Shown: positions 36,518 through 54,860, counted from the first letter of the stretch. The stretch is DNA of 64,000 bases from Lepidonotus clava (GCA_936440205.1 OW387136.1:27757927-27821926), one strand, 5' to 3'. The notes: generated by a model from the letters alone, not told the origin. Numbers and translations are program-made.

Positions 36518-39500
36518 AACTAGGCCTGTCTTTGAGTGGGGGACCTTGGACTCCCCTGAGACGCCCGACAAGAAGTGGTAGGGAGGGATCCTTTTCGCGT
36601 CTCGTATGATAAATTAAAGGGGAGCGCTCCTCAAGGTACCACTTGCATGTAACTCAAGCTCTTTACAATATCAAACTTTGAAACGACGAATAATACAGAA
36701 GCTTCAAAATTAGCATACTTTTAAAGCAGTATGTAATTCTAAAATTAGCTTTTGTATGGATATCACTTTCACTTTACTTGTCTAAGTTTTCAATGTATTT
36801 TGGTAGAATTCTCAGGCGATAGCTCAGCAGCCAGGACACCAACCCTGTTCTCGAGTAGATAGCTACTCGGAAAGCAGCTATGTTTTTCAAGTCACTCTGT
36901 TTTTTATCAACCTGAAAGTGGACTACGCCATCAGCCATCGTAGCTAATTGGAACAAATTGATAGAGGAAACGATTTTAATGTAGCTGCGCACATTTTCAC
37001 TGACAAAGCCATCACAAATAAAAATGTTCTCATGCTCTCTGCCTGAAAATCATAGTCGTTTGTGGTTTTATCTATGACCTTGTAGAAAGGTAGTTGGTAT
37101 ATTCAATGTGTTAGGTATATATGTATGTCAACGGTGATTCAATACTGACATTACTAAGTCGAATCATATTCCCAAAACTATTTCTAGATTGGTGAGCGAG
37201 CGGATCACGAGTTGACAGAAGGAAAATATGGTCAAACATAAAAACATGATCCCTCTTAAAAATTACAACTGTGTCCAAGATTTTGGTTGCTGTCCGTGCC
37301 CTACTGCCTGACTGCTTCTGTCAGAATGCCTTGGGATTTACCCTCAGCTTGATAGCGCTCAAAGGCGCTGTTCTTCATCATCACACAGAGAAGACCTAAG
37401 CCACTTATAATGAAGTGCTCTTTGTGTCGCCCCTAGCCGACTATGGGCTGAGCAGCTGAGTGCAACCTTGAACAGTCATAACCTTTTAGGTCCGTGTGAC
37501 AATGGTACAAGAGGGAAAAACTAAAGACTAAAGCATAGGATGAATTTAAATGGGAGGCACTGTGTTTCTGATAGTTCCATTTATTGGGTGCCCTTTGAAG
37601 GGCAATTGCGCCATGTGTCTGTGCACACCAAAGCTGTGCAGTACACATGTAGCCTAATTATGTAGCTATGGTTTAGACCCTGTGCTACCTGAGTGCTTAG
37701 GCATAAAACATGTGTTTTGAATCTAAATATTACTTCCAAAGTTCTAATTCTTGGTATTAGATTCTCAACAGCTGCTCAATGGCGCGTTGTTTAAAATGTC
37801 CCTCTTTGATATAATATTTACACAGATATATCTTATATCGAATCTCATCACATGAAAATCTCAGGTAGGAACCTTAAGACAAGTATTTTTCTAATTCAAT
37901 TAAATGTACTATGACAGGACGAAACACTAAGACCGTGAGTCTAAATCTGTACTAGAATTAGATCTTTAACGATATCTTTAAATTTCGTATATAAAACGAC
38001 ATTGGGACCTGCTGTTCTCAGAGACAGTAAGAGTCTGAGACCTTAGAAGGTACAGATATCAATAATTTGCAATACAGGAGACAGTCATATTCATTCATGC
38101 CCTCACCAGCTCACTTTATCGATTTATGTATACCTGTATAGCTTAGCAGCACAACATAAGACCATCAGCAATACGGAAAAAATACAAACAATCGTAAACA
38201 GCATTTGAGACAAATCGAACAGAAAAAATTCAGTTTCAATTTATCTATACCTCAACGTCTTCTAAGTTCTTGTGAGTAACATTCTCAACATTACAATGCC
38301 ATTTTGAATATCAAATATTCTTCATGACTAAGGAATCTGACGTATATTTACCTAATTTTCTGCAATTGCATATGGTATAGCATGTATAATTAAAAGAGTA
38401 AACATTGCCCCCATCCTACCTTCTTAACCTCCAAAGCTCCATCTGCGTTGACCGATACGCCATTACTGTTATGTTTACCTCCAAAATATTTACTATATCT
38501 ATCAGGGCATTACCATCTGCTTCTCCCAAAACAAAATTACGCTGCAGAAAAGGGTGGTGTTCAGGAGTATTTCTGACGAACCTCATCCTCATGTTGTCTG
38601 ATGTGCAACAGTTGGAAGGGATGGGCGAGTAGAAGATAAGGTGGGAAGGAGGGGGGTATCTTAACAGGGTAGGTAGTGGGGTGTATTTGTGCAGCTGTCC
38701 CAGGAAGGTGGTAAGTTGTGCTACGGAATGGCTGGTAGCTGCCGAGGTCTCAACACTAACTATACCTAAAGGGAGGGGCTATAGGAAAGGATGTAAAAGA
38801 TCGATTACTGAGACATGCTTTATGGACATATATCTTCATCGAATACCAGTCTAGTCATTTCATTGCCTGATTGTCCTTCATGAAAAAGGTATATTAATTC
38901 ATCAGATTATTGACCAAACAGTTAAAATTTCAAAAGGTGATAATTATGGTGTAATGTATACATTATTACCCATAACAGCTTATAGTAGGAGGGCAGAGCG
39001 CCCTGTAAGGTGTCAATCATTGCGCCTTAGGCCAAGTTAAAACGATAGTGCGTTCCGGTAACCCAACCCATCATAGCCCATCAAAAATATGTGAATTTTC
39101 AGTGGCGAGAGTATCTCACTAAAACGCCAATCAGATATCAATTATTTTGCATGAATGTGAAAGTAAAACTTGTTGTTTAATCTATACTCCTTCTCTAGAC
39201 GTCTTCATCGGAGGAGTAAACAGGACACGTGGATGTGTGATTCTGAAAGGGACAGGGGTCTTTCTTCAGCTTCAAGGGGGTGAAAAGAGTGGTACTACTT
39301 CCACTCATATTAAAGGGTATAAAACTCTGTAAGGGTAGGGTGACCCACTGACATTAATGAGTCATTAGTGAGAAATGGTATGAGCTGTTTCTCAGCTGGC
39401 CCGAGCAGGTCAGGATCATGGAAATTAACCAAACTGAATAGGACTTGGTGCTTTTGTGCCAAATAAGATTTAGTTTGTCTTTTCAGTAAGGGTCTCTTTC

Positions 39501-40607
39501 TTGCATATGATCCCTTTATTAACGTAAAGGCCCTCGCCCACGGGAAGAAATTGTCGTACATATGTAATATTTTGGAGTTTGTCGTAGGAAATAAGGCCCC
39601 GACTGTATATTTCCGACTAAAAATTACAGTCTGCGAACGTAGTACGCAATTGTATCTACGATGCTTTCATCTTAAGATGCTTTTTGTCACGATTTTATGC
39701 CGACAAAAGTGCCGACAAATTATCAAGCATGTTTGATATTTTTGTCGGGAATGTCTCCGATGAAACAATTTATGCAAAATATTGTCCCAAATATATTCTA
39801 AATATGTTGTTTTCTACTTTGGGTTCAATAATATATTGATATAGGACTATTAAATATCAGATATTACGTACAATATGATAATAATGATAACAATATAATA
39901 AAAAATTAACAAGATTTCTGAAAAGACAAGTAAAAAACACTAATTACGTGTGCGGACTATTTAACTTTTCATCGTGAATTGATGCAAACTCAAAGAAAGA
40001 CAGAAAGTGTACGACAATTTCGTACTAAGATAGTTATGTACGCACGATATTTCCGTGGCCGTGAGCGAGGTATGTTTGTTAATGGCCAAAGTCCTACCGA
40101 AAGGGTCCATTTTTGAAACCTGGATACATCAAGTCGCCCCCGCCTGCCGGGGCTTTATCCAATAAGGAAAGGCTCACAATTTTCAAGCGTTAGGACTTTA
40201 CGTCTCACGGTCTGTTTCTATTAAAACGCCTATAATATGCTGATATAGACCTATGGATTTATATTCCGTTTCGATAATAAAGATCTGGATGTGGTTGAAC
40301 AACATTGTAGGAAGGTTAGCCCACGCCTCTTCCTATCCTACAAATAACACCAAACGCTCGTTTCAGTGTCAGAAAATAGACAAACAACACAGTCCCAAAT
40401 TGAACCAGCGTGCGCCCGTAATCAGAAAGGCGACTGAAGGAATATGCTTGTGATTTACAGCAAGAGGCCTTACCCATAGATGATAAACTATACATGAACC
40501 TCATGGTATGTGAATAACGCTTGGTTAACATAAAAGGCAACGGGATACTCAATATTCTTTGATGATTTTTATTGCATGTGCTTGGAGCTTTATCATTCTG
40601 CCAGGAT

Positions 40608-40609
<2 letters not shown>
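36518..40609 (-). other. Intron 1, AT-rich section with a hairpin at 39.7 kb
   Basis: AT-rich sequence without exons. The 39550-40080 part repeats the CCGACAAA/TTTGTCGG word several times and includes the imperfect hairpin 39712-39748, so it may be an old inverted-repeat element. A pair of 12-bp inverted words 470 bp apart (39548 and 40009) is not significant by itself. Confidence 0.45.
39712..39748. repeat. Imperfect hairpin with CCGACAAA arms
   Basis: The left arm CCGACAAATTATCAA pairs with TTGATATTTTTGTCGG across a short GCATG-type loop, with one small bulge. A further direct copy of CCGACAAA starts just upstream at 39700. Confidence 0.55.

Positions 40610-40691
<82 letters not shown>
40610..40691. 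repeat. (GT)41 microsatellite
   Basis: Forty-one uninterrupted GT units. The purity and length suggest a young and highly length-variable tract. Confidence 0.97.
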
Positions 40692-40693
<2 letters not shown>

Positions 40694-43600
40694 CATACAT
40701 TTCCGCCGATAAAGAAATCTGTTTTAAGGATTTTGTACCTTTATGGTCCTCAGGGTACTGAATGAATTTAAATTCAGTATGATGAAGAATTCATATAAAG
40801 GTTCCCCTAGCTGTTGGAAAACGGCTTCGGCCTGAGAGAACGTCTTGTTATCTGACGAGGAGGGGTTTAAAAGATGCAACAATAAGAAACAATTGATTAT
40901 AGCTTGCGGGGTTGGCCTACATACATTTTAGCATCTGTTAGGGATGAGAGCACAAAAGGGTAAAAGCAGATCAAAATTGATGATAGCCCGCATGAAGACT
41001 GGAATCATACACACAAAAACAACCTAAAAGTGCCCAATGAGAGGCGCTGCTTGCTTGTGGTTTGTTGAACGAATTTTACTACCGTTCCACGCAGTTAAGC
41101 AAATGTTTTGCGCATCAATAAAAACGTGGCTTTTTAAGAAATTAGGTTATTTTTGGCATATTAAGCAAGACTAGGCTTGAAGGCCATAGGCCCCACCGTC
41201 CTTCCCCTCACACCATGCAGTCCCACCCGGCCCCATGGTGCAGGCAGTGACTCATGCCAAGCTTCAATAGCCACGGGCCAGCACCCAGTACTGCGATAAA
41301 ATTCTCTTTGCATTTTTTTAATGTATTACTTTCAGAAAGATAATCAACGATTTGGTGTTAATGAGAATCTCCCTCTTTTTCCTACCAGTGAACTACAAAG
41401 ACCCCTTAATTAAAGTCCATCAATAACAGACCTTTGTATCAATGGGCACTTTGTGGATCACTTTTTAGCCCGTTGCAACTAAATAATTGAAATCAGCGAT
41501 TTTGAAATGTGTTCGATCAGAAATTGAATCACTAAATCGATAATAGTGTGAAAGTTGATCTGGTTTCTTAGATTTGATTGTGGTCGAGTCTCCAAACAAC
41601 GACATTTTTTCCTTATCAGTCAGTGATATGATTATGATATTATTATTAGTGCCGAAGATATTATGTAGTTGCACACATGTAGGACTGGATTATTGTCATT
41701 TCTATGAATTGTTTCCTAAATGTTCAACTGTATCTAAAACATCCTGTGTTGTAGCCTCTAGTATTAAGTTATTCAATATTGTCATCAAAATTATCAGGAG
41801 AGCAATATTCTAAGTTAGGCAGTTGGAATTGATCTAGCAACTCTGGATCAAGTTAACTTAAATAGCTCCATAATAACTGCTGATATCGGCGGTATTGGCT
41901 CCTTCTCCAATTCTGGGCTTTGTTGCAATGGCATTTAGTATGATTGATCTAATTGCTTGCTCGGTACAATGGACCAATCAAGTTACTTGAAAATCAATTA
42001 AGGTACCCACCATTTTGTGCAGTATGGAGTAGATTGGTGGCAAAACGGAAGCTGATCTGATTTTTAGCCGCAACCGTCACAATAGACCATCCTAATAAAT
42101 GACTGGGCAATGCAACTTACTCGGCACAGCGGTTTATTTCATAAACCTGATTATATAAATAGAAGAGCATATCATAAAGAAAACGAACAGGATCATTATT
42201 TCATCTAACTATACTTAAGGTTCCGGTAGTCAACTGATGCGTGTTTTAAATAAATACATCATCGATCATTCTGTAAATTAGACTGCATGGCTTTCCCTTA
42301 GAGTATTATTATGTGTGATAAATCATCGAACAATTACTAAGAGTATATTGACCATTAATTACCTGGACCTAAATTAAGACGGCTTCAAATGAGACAGGGA
42401 AATGACCCCTCATTATGATAATATATATTTATAACTTCTTAACATCACCCCCCCCCCCCGACCCGCCCCACCCTCGCCCACCCAACTAGTACCTTCCCCC
42501 AGCTGCCCTTGGCACCCCGACATAGGGGAGAACGGGGTGTGTTTATGAGGGTGACACGGGACGTGACGTGTTCATCGTTACAGACACAGGAGCCGGCCCT
42601 CTGTCGGCGGATCTGAGGCGGACCACGATTAGCGGTTTAAGTGAGTTCAATCAACGAATGGGGCATGAACAAATCTGCACATCCACTCTGTGCGTTCTGA
42701 GGATGATACGGCGTATTGTGTTTGCCCCAGATAACAGTCATGTCTTGATGATGAACCATATCCTATTAATATCGAGGTATTATCTCTTCTGGCTGGAAAG
42801 ACAAGAGACATTCAAGCAGGCTTTAAAAAAGGACAGAAAAGATAATTAGACCCCACACTTGAATATAACTTTCCTGTTTGAGATTATGAGATATGGGATG
42901 CGCATATGGGTCAGTGGGAGGCCTAAGATGGATGAATAAGGTTCTGTAGAGTGGCACTTAACCTGCCCTATTTCACCTCGCCCCCCGTCTCTTTTCCCCT
43001 TGCCTACATCCCCCCTCCGTGCCCCTGTCTCGGCCGGTGCCCTGACGCAGCCACTTCCGTCACATAAGTCGCCATTTCCTCCTCATGCAGCTGTGGCGGG
43101 GCTTGCTTTATGAGGAACAGAGTGGTTGTTATTCTGTCATTCCACCTCTCTCCCACACCCTCCCATGCAGCCTCTGAGTCGGGCGGCTTCATTAGCCTAT
43201 ACATAGCCCAAACCACCCCAGGCAAAATTCCATATTGTCTCTATATCGCTTCTTGCCAGCCGTCAGAGCTACCTTCACACAGAGAAATTATTAGTGGGCG
43301 CGTTTCGGAGATAACAAAAGAGGTTCTTTAAAGAGTTGTGAGAACTGACCTTGTCATGCCATGCCTAGAAAAACACTGTGGACCAAACTTAAAGCCATGT
43401 CGTGAATGACATGTACACGTGGATCCAATCAATCTTTTTTACTGAAAGGGTGTGTAACGCAGACAGGTGGAGCAACTTAGGTTGTACCACGTCTTTTATT
43501 GGGACCCATGGGTCATACACACACGTCCGCTGTCGGTCTTTGTCTCTCCCCTTCTTTGACAACAAACACATGTGGATGGAGGCCAGCATGGCTTTGGTTC

Positions 43601-44380
43601 CCCACAGCAGTCCAAGAGAAAGAGGGAAAGTGGCACGGTGGAATTGCGCCAATGTTCAGCAACAGGCAGTTGTTCCAAACTGAAGGGCCGCGCCAAATGT
43701 GAATGACTAGGTATTATTGCCTGTTCACTTTGTGCAAGGTGACACCCCACTTTTAGTAGCGGTCCCTAATGCAACGGTATGAACACTGCTGATTCACAAT
43801 TAATGTTAAAGGCATTGGTACATCTAATAATTAACTTCACGTATGATCCTTATGTCTATTATAAGTATAAATCAGAGTGAAAAATTGTTGTTTCTAGTAG
43901 TGGAACAAATTAATAGATCAAAAGAAATGGACAATATAATAATTTCCATACAGGTAAAAATACAACCTATATTGTAATCATCCACAGTAAAGGAAACAAC
44001 GTTGAGGCATGGTAAGAACAGCTTCATCGTACACATGACCATAGTGTAGGCCTGCACAAAGATTAACAACCGAGATTTCTCGCGGACAGGCCAAGAGTGA
44101 CGAGTTACTACAAGAGGTCAGTGGAGGTGGCCGGTTGGTCAGTCGGTCACCTTGATCATCACATTGTGACCGGAGGGCCCGCCGTCCTGTCATTAGTGTC
44201 CACTTATCGTGGTCATTTGTGGCCATCTTCCACGCCACCCACACCTGAGAAGGGCCCGCGCGCCCTGGCTGCGTTCGGGCATTCATCCGTGCACGTGCCA
44301 CTCACCGAAAGCGTATAACATAAATGAAGCACACACCCATAGCACAATCATATAATTATGTTTAGATACTATGTTCCACC
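40692..44380 (-). other. Intron 1 section with GC-richer islands
   Basis: No exon was called. There is a 12-bp C tract at 42448-42459 and GC-richer islands at about 42450-42620, 43000-43300 and 44090-44300. The 43000-43300 island has a CAGCTG E-box at 43088-43093 and a 73-codon minus frame that I judge to be chance. Candidate regulatory DNA at best. Confidence 0.4.
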
Positions 44381-44557
44381 CAGGGGTCCATATAGGTTAA
44401 GTATAAAAACCGCGTGCATTTGCACGCATGGGGGTGGCATTTTTTCTCTCTTCGGCGAGTTAAAGTCCCCACCAAAATAAGTGTGTGTGTGTGGGGGGGG
44501 GGGGGGGGGGGTGGCAGGACCCTCAGGACCCCCCCCCCCCCCCTGGATCCACCCCTG
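44381..44557. mobile_element. G/C-run MITE-like element, copy C (177 bp)
   Basis: The left end CAGGGGTCCATATAGG and the inverted right end CAGGGGTGGATCCAGG agree at 12 of 16 positions. The interior holds a 19-bp G tract (44493-44511) and a 15-bp C tract (44529-44543), which can pair with each other. No clear target-site duplication is visible. The GGATCCAG and GGGTCCT motifs tie it to copy A. It is too short to encode a transposase. Confidence 0.6.
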
Positions 44558-47500
44558 AATGTTTATCTACAATGTATATGTAATGTGCAGGCCTTGGACA
44601 ATTGAGAGTAAAGCCACAGAACAATCACCTTTTAAGATTTCCGAATACGTACGCCTCATGCTACTGTGGAAAGTGACCTATTGCAGAACGAGGGGGAAAG
44701 GTCATCAAGCTGTGGGATAGCACCGGGCATAAGGTCACAATCGGAGGTGTGCAAACCTTGATTCCTTATACCAAATTGACTATTCTAATAGGGATGTGTT
44801 AAAGGGTAAAATATGAGTAATACAATGCATAAAACTGCTTAGCCATTTATATATAATCATGATTTCTAACAATTAATTCATAAATCCTGACTATCCAATT
44901 TCAATAAAGAATTATACTGATGATAACCCATATAGAATCTAGAATACCACATTTCATTTAAAAGCGTGCATGCATCAGGAAGAATCCTAATACACAGTAC
45001 GCGATGTGATACAGTGCCTCTATAACCCCAAACGCCGCATGCAGCTTCGACACCACCACACATGAGGTCAAGTTGGAGGGACAGTTCAGACCACCATAGC
45101 GGCAGTGTGAGGGGTTTATACATGTATTATGATGTGGGTTGCACGCCTGGGGTGACAATTACATAAGCGTATCATGGAACTCTGCCACACCCCACAGTGT
45201 GGGCCTTAACTCCTCTCCCACTAATAATTCTGGCCGAGATGAATCTCATTTAGCAGTATACCCAGGAGCCATTCAAACAGGGCCGACCGCCGCCATACCT
45301 CCCAGGCTTTGCCCACCCCTCCTTCTGTTCATAATATTAATTGCACACATCCTCCAGCTATGGGGCATGGGGTTCGCAATTGCAATATTCATCCACCATT
45401 GTGTGCCCGGGCCTTTTAGCAACGGTAAATATTGGCTCCGTGAACATATTGCTTAAACTGGTTAAATGGCTGTTTCAAAGGATGGGAGTGTTAGAACAGG
45501 GGGGGGGGGAATAAATGTGCTGCCGTTGGTAGCATGATAATTGAGTTCATGTAAATGAGCAGACATGTAGCTTAAGGATAGTTACCTTAGGAATAGTTAT
45601 ACTAGAGGAAAAACAGCATAGTGTTCCTTGTACATTATTACCATTATTACAGGAAGAGCAACATTGAAACAATGCTTCATCTTACTTCAGTTATAGACTC
45701 GTGCAAATACCGAACTCGCCAATGGATTCTCCAACACGCATTGCAAACGACTGTTAAAGGTTTCTTGTGATATTCTATTATTTCTTTATTATGTCGAATC
45801 GCCATTTTGTATTCACGACCGACACGATCACTGTAGGTCCATTCCTATATCGTTAAGAAATAGATATCTACTTTATGTTGAGATTTCAAATCCTTTCTTG
45901 CCATTAGTAGATACTGATTTGACGCTTAGAAAAATCCCTTCATATGTCAAAATGGATTGATCTATCACGCGGATAATCCGTGGAAATTAAGCTAACACCA
46001 TGTTCCCATGGTCCTCGGTTCAGGTAATCTGTCGTACATGCCCATGGGGGTGAAAGACCAACATAATAAGCAACACAAAGCCTCGCTACGTTAAAAACAT
46101 GTGACTGAGGTTCATAGGATGCGACCTGACCTTAAGAAGCTAAGAGGCGGATTCTACATCCTATTGACCAAACCATGTATATGTCGTCAAGATAGCAGGA
46201 AAACATTAATCAGACCAGCTGACACGTGGTGGGACTGGCAGAGTGGTAGAATCCCTCATGTTGAGGGCTTACACCAGGTTCTGCCCACCCCCACCCCACA
46301 TCACCTCCCCCCCCCCCCCCCAATACCACACAAGCGCGCTGTGTCTGTGTGTCTTCCAGGCTTAGTATTGAATTTAGTAACTCATTTCATCTTGACTGTT
46401 ACACACTGTTTTCCGTTCCTTACAGACCATACATCTAAACATACTATGAAATACCCATAGTAATAATAAAGGTAAAATTTTCCTCTCTGTATTGAGTTGG
46501 ATATATTTAACACATCCAATATACGTCGATACCATTATAGTAAAGAATGAACGGCAACTGAGAGATTCAACGCGAGTTATCTACATGTATATGTCAGTTT
46601 AACGGTCGTATTGTTAAAAGAATCTGGCCCCATCAGAGGTGTCGCCGGGGGCTGCTGGCACGGGTCAGGGACGAGTCAAGGTTCACTGTTGATGATACAA
46701 ACACATTCTGACTCGGCTTACTCCAGTACAATGGCAGAGGAGGAAATGCTTCCCTCCCCTAGTCACAATGTTTTATGCCGCTGTGAAGAAACTGGGCTCC
46801 TTCTGTGCTCCCAAGCACTAGGGTACTTCTTTCTTATTCAAGAAATGTTAGGCTTTTAAGGGACTGCACGTGTGCTGGTGTGGTGCAAAGGATTTTCTTT
46901 GTCTTGTCATTCTGCTTGTTGGTTCACTTTGTCTTAGACGTGTTTCTTTGTGTCTAAGTCAAAATAGGAAAAAAAGAAATTGACTTCCTGCCTGTGTAGA
47001 TTTTCAAGACACCAGCTGTTACGGAAAATATAGCTCATCCTTTCATTGCGTCGTGAACAATTTTGCAAAGAGTACTGTATAATGATAGTGATAGTAGATA
47101 TTTTCCAATGTCTAAATAGCAGCTGGGTTTATCACGATTTCAATAAAAATTAATGGATGTGGAACAAAGAACACAATGTATACACATCTTGTTGCATATA
47201 AGCCGTATTAACCTGCCTTTTTAGTCTTTAGAACTAAGAAGGGCAGACTAGTCATCGTACTCATTACTCAAGGAGAATGATTCTCTGGACTATAGGAATC
47301 CTCATGAGGATGGATCCATTACAGAATTCATTTATATTTTATTAATCTAAATGAAGTCATCATAGTTAACAGATTTGAAAGGAGGAGCCAATTTCTATTT
47401 ATTACGACTGGATTTTGTCAAATTTGCCAAAGGCACTTGTAACATAATAAAGGGCTGCTGCAATGCGGCCCAGAAAAGTACTTTTCATTAGATTTGAATA

Positions 47501-49988
47501 GAGTGCTTCGTCTAACTCTGTTTCTCCCGTTAAGACAGTATGGGAATCTTGTGCAGTTAGCACACGCGTTTACATTAATATTACTGTAATTATGAGATCA
47601 CACCGGCATTACTTATACCCGCAAGAAGTGTGGTTATGGGGACACCTTATTTTCCATCTCGTATGTATTGATTTTCACCACTGCATTAATGGTTAGCCTG
47701 GAGCTATCTTTGTCATGTGCCTTTCTGGGTTCTAAATCCCCGTGGGTAAACTCAAACAAAGCCAAATGACAAAAAAGACACTTTCACAAAGAATATACCT
47801 TCAGGAAGTAAGCCTATAATACAACATACATGTTCTCCTCAACGTAGCCCAAGGCATTTCCGCAACTTGCAGTCCGCGGTACTTAACATAAAGATTGCCT
47901 TTTCTGGCGGTAATCTGATCCTCTACAGTTGATTTTATATTGTCTTAGAAAGTGTATGCTTTACAGAAGGATTTACAGTTATCACATTCCTGTGGTTAAA
48001 TGAAGGTTCGCCTAATCAATGACCATCGAAATGCTTCACGTTTCATTTCTTTAGCTATCGCACGTGAATTGAGTTTTCTATATCGACAGCTGAAAGAGAA
48101 AGAGTTTCTAAGATATCAAGCAAAATGTAACTATCAGACATTTCATAATAGATGCCCATCTGACAAAATAAATGTGGATCATACACTCCCCTCTCCCACC
48201 ATTTCAACAATCTTGCCATTAACAAAAAAGATTAGAAAATTCGAAAGCATTCATTGGAAATTCACTCTAATTATTTTCTGAACAAAAGGCTCGATCGAAG
48301 CTCCTTTGTCAGGGTATTTTGCCTTGCCAGCCTCTCATCGTTTGATTCATGAAATAGAAAAAGATAACTCAAAATGATTCAACGTTGTGAAAAGCACATG
48401 TATGTGACAACGTTAAGGTCTATACAAAGAGACAATAACTCTGCTGATTATTCTAATTCATTCTGAATAGAAAACGAGATCTACAAGAGGCAATATTCTC
48501 TGTGTATACATCTTTTGGTATTGAACAACTCTCCTGGCACTTATTTAATAGTTCATTTAAAAGTAACTATATCATATTTCTTTGTTTATAGCTGCGTAAC
48601 ATACCCATAGGGTCTATAAATGCCAAAAAAAACACGTACAATAAGATTGATATATGATATCTCTTTACATCTTTACCAAAAGACTTTCCCAAGATAATTA
48701 GGCAAATGATCCTACTCAAAATGTAAATGGCGACGTTGGATACGAAGATAGTATGCAAAGAAATAGGCATAGGCCCGTGATATTTCCCATTAGATACCGC
48801 TTTCCGTCGCTTTAATTTCCCGTGCATGCGTTTTGATAGTTTCATTTTCCCATCTGTGGAGAATCTAATATGAATTCCAGTTAATCCTATTGATTCCAGG
48901 GTTGTAAATAGAGAAAAACGACCGCCTGTCAACTGGTGAAAGCGAAGCAGATATCTCTAATCGTGTGGTAACACACAACCGTTGCATTTGTCTCAAGGAC
49001 TAAATATTTTTCACCACGCACTCTTCCCAGCAGATCTTGATAGGCCGGTGGTATCTTTGCAAGAGAGAGCAAATCAGCTGGTAAATGAATGGTTATTATC
49101 GTAAATAAGTCTTGCTTTGATTTGTCACTTTGCCTAAGCGACTTTGCCTAAGAAAATTAGGACGAAGAGAGATAAGACGTTGATATGTCTGCTAAAAAGA
49201 GAAGAAGCAGTGCTAAGCAGATAAGGCATGAGCTACTCTTTCCTATCAAGTCCACTACTCTACCGCCCCACTAAGTTCTTGTCGAAGCTCCCCTAGAAAT
49301 CTTTCCTGTATTCAATACTGATTCATATCCACTGTTTATCATGCCTGGACCAGGGCACCCGCACCCTGCTAAATCTCGCATGTTCACGTGCGATTAGCGG
49401 GACGTCATGCGAGATTCTCGAGGGTCACTTAGTGTCCTGCTGACGCCGCGAGAGGGCGCGACACGCCATCTGGGGTCAACGAGTGCACGACCAGCATGCT
49501 CTGCGAGGATCACAATCCGGAAGCAGGAGAAGTATGGGTTTCCGGCAAATGAGCCCTTAAGAGGTCAACGTGCTTATTAGGCATGTCAAAGCGCGGCGTG
49601 AGCTTACATTTTAGCCTAATTTGGTCCGTCGGTAGGCCTAGAGGTCCTTCTTTATAGTTAAACACATAAAAAGCATCTATAAAATGCAATCATATAATGT
49701 AATTAAGTTATTCCTGCTTGAATCTTTAGATAAAGTTTGCATCCATAAAGTTAACAACTTAGATCTATTCATTCAGGCTATTTCATTGAATAATATGGGT
49801 TGAACAAATGAAAAGGAGAAATAGGTTGTTTTCTTTTCAATAAACAGCCATGGGTCATTATAAGGTGCCCATAATGATAAGACTTAGATTTAGGCCTAAA
49901 TCCTTTTTATGAACTTATTTGATATGTATCTTATGTGAATTCTTATTATTAGACATCTTCATGTTCCTCATGTACTACACATTTCGGA
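44558..49988 (-). other. Intron 1, mostly AT-rich section
   Basis: No exon was recognised. An 11-bp G tract lies at 45499-45509 and a 15-bp C tract at 46307-46321. GC-richer patches lie at about 45160-45430 and 49320-49520. The 119-codon plus frame at 46101-46460 crosses the poly(C) tract and has no splice or start support. Confidence 0.45.
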
Positions 49989-49990
49989 TA

Positions 49991-50063
49991 CAGTGGACTC
50001 TCGGATATTCTTTCCGGAAAGTTGGCCCTCGCCCAAGGTGGTCACTATATCCGAAGTACACTG
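49991..50063. mobile_element. 73-bp CAGTG-ended MITE with TA target duplication
   Basis: The element starts CAGTGGACTCTCGGATAT and ends as the inverted copy ATATCCGAAGTACACTG. It is flanked on both sides by TA (49989-49990 and 50064-50065). A TA duplication and CAGT termini are the hallmark of Tc1/mariner and pogo-type nonautonomous elements. The whole sequence is close to palindromic. A relative lies at 56.5 kb. Confidence 0.75.
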
Positions 50064-50339
50064 TACTTCTATTTTACCCAAAACGCAGGGGTCAGACCAG
50101 CATGCAGGTGCACCTACAGATTCCACAAAGGTTGTGTATCTCCTTCGGCATGTAGGAGAATAACATGTGAAAGTTCCGGTCAATTTAGAAAAGCGATATG
50201 CGACATTTGCTTTTATAACCATGCACACAATCTCATGACAGAAAATGGTGGCTACCTTTTGATCCCTCATGACTTAGAAATGTTAATGAACTCCCTATAC
50301 TGAACACCCAAATACAGAATGTTTCCTTTTCCGACAAGA

Positions 50340-50870
50340 CCTATGTTGTGTGTATGACGGCGCCCCCTATCGATCAGGAGGCGGGAGGAACGTCTAGCTG
50401 CAAGGCGGGCAACAGCCTTCCTCTGATCAGGTCAATAATAGCGGCGGCGGGGACAGGGGGCGGGGGCAGGGCCTCCGTTAGACACCCCATTAGTCGGCCA
50501 GCCGCCGTCAGCGCACGGCCAGGCTTAACCCGTAGAAGTCCATTGGCCCCGCCCCGCCTACCTCCACCCGCTGCCTCTGCCCTGGAGGAAGGCATGCAAC
50601 CCCTACACCAAGGCCAATAGCACTCGGGCTCTGATTTGGCCGTTATTGCCTCCTATCGAGTCAATATTTGTGGGTAATCGCCAGATGGGATCGGCCAACA
50701 GGCCATATCTGTCTCCCCGCTCCCACCTGACTCCCTCAACACGCGCCTCCATATATACGGGCCCTGCCTTTTATCGTCGTCTCTCGCGGTCACATGGCTT
50801 GCACGAGATTCACTCCTGGGCTGATTCCTCGGCCTGCGGTTCATTTGTGGTTGCCCTGGGAAAAATACCT
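50340..50870. promoter_or_regulatory. GC-rich island in intron 1
   Basis: About 530 bp is distinctly GC-rich and CpG-bearing within AT-rich intron, 3 kb from exon 1. It contains CCATTGGCC and CATATCTG-type words and is open on both strands for 70-90 codons, as expected from composition. It may be an enhancer or an alternative promoter, which I infer from composition and position only. Confidence 0.35.

Positions 50871-54860
<3,990 letters not shown>

Noticed and set aside
39548-40020. 12-bp perfect inverted repeat AAATTGTCGTAC taken as MITE ends
   Set aside because: A 12-bp inverted match within 500 bp is expected about twice by chance in a window of this size. No flanking duplication was found.
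46101-46460. A 119-codon plus frame
   Set aside because: It crosses a 15-bp poly(C) tract that supplies the prolines. It has no splice sites or homology that I can see.
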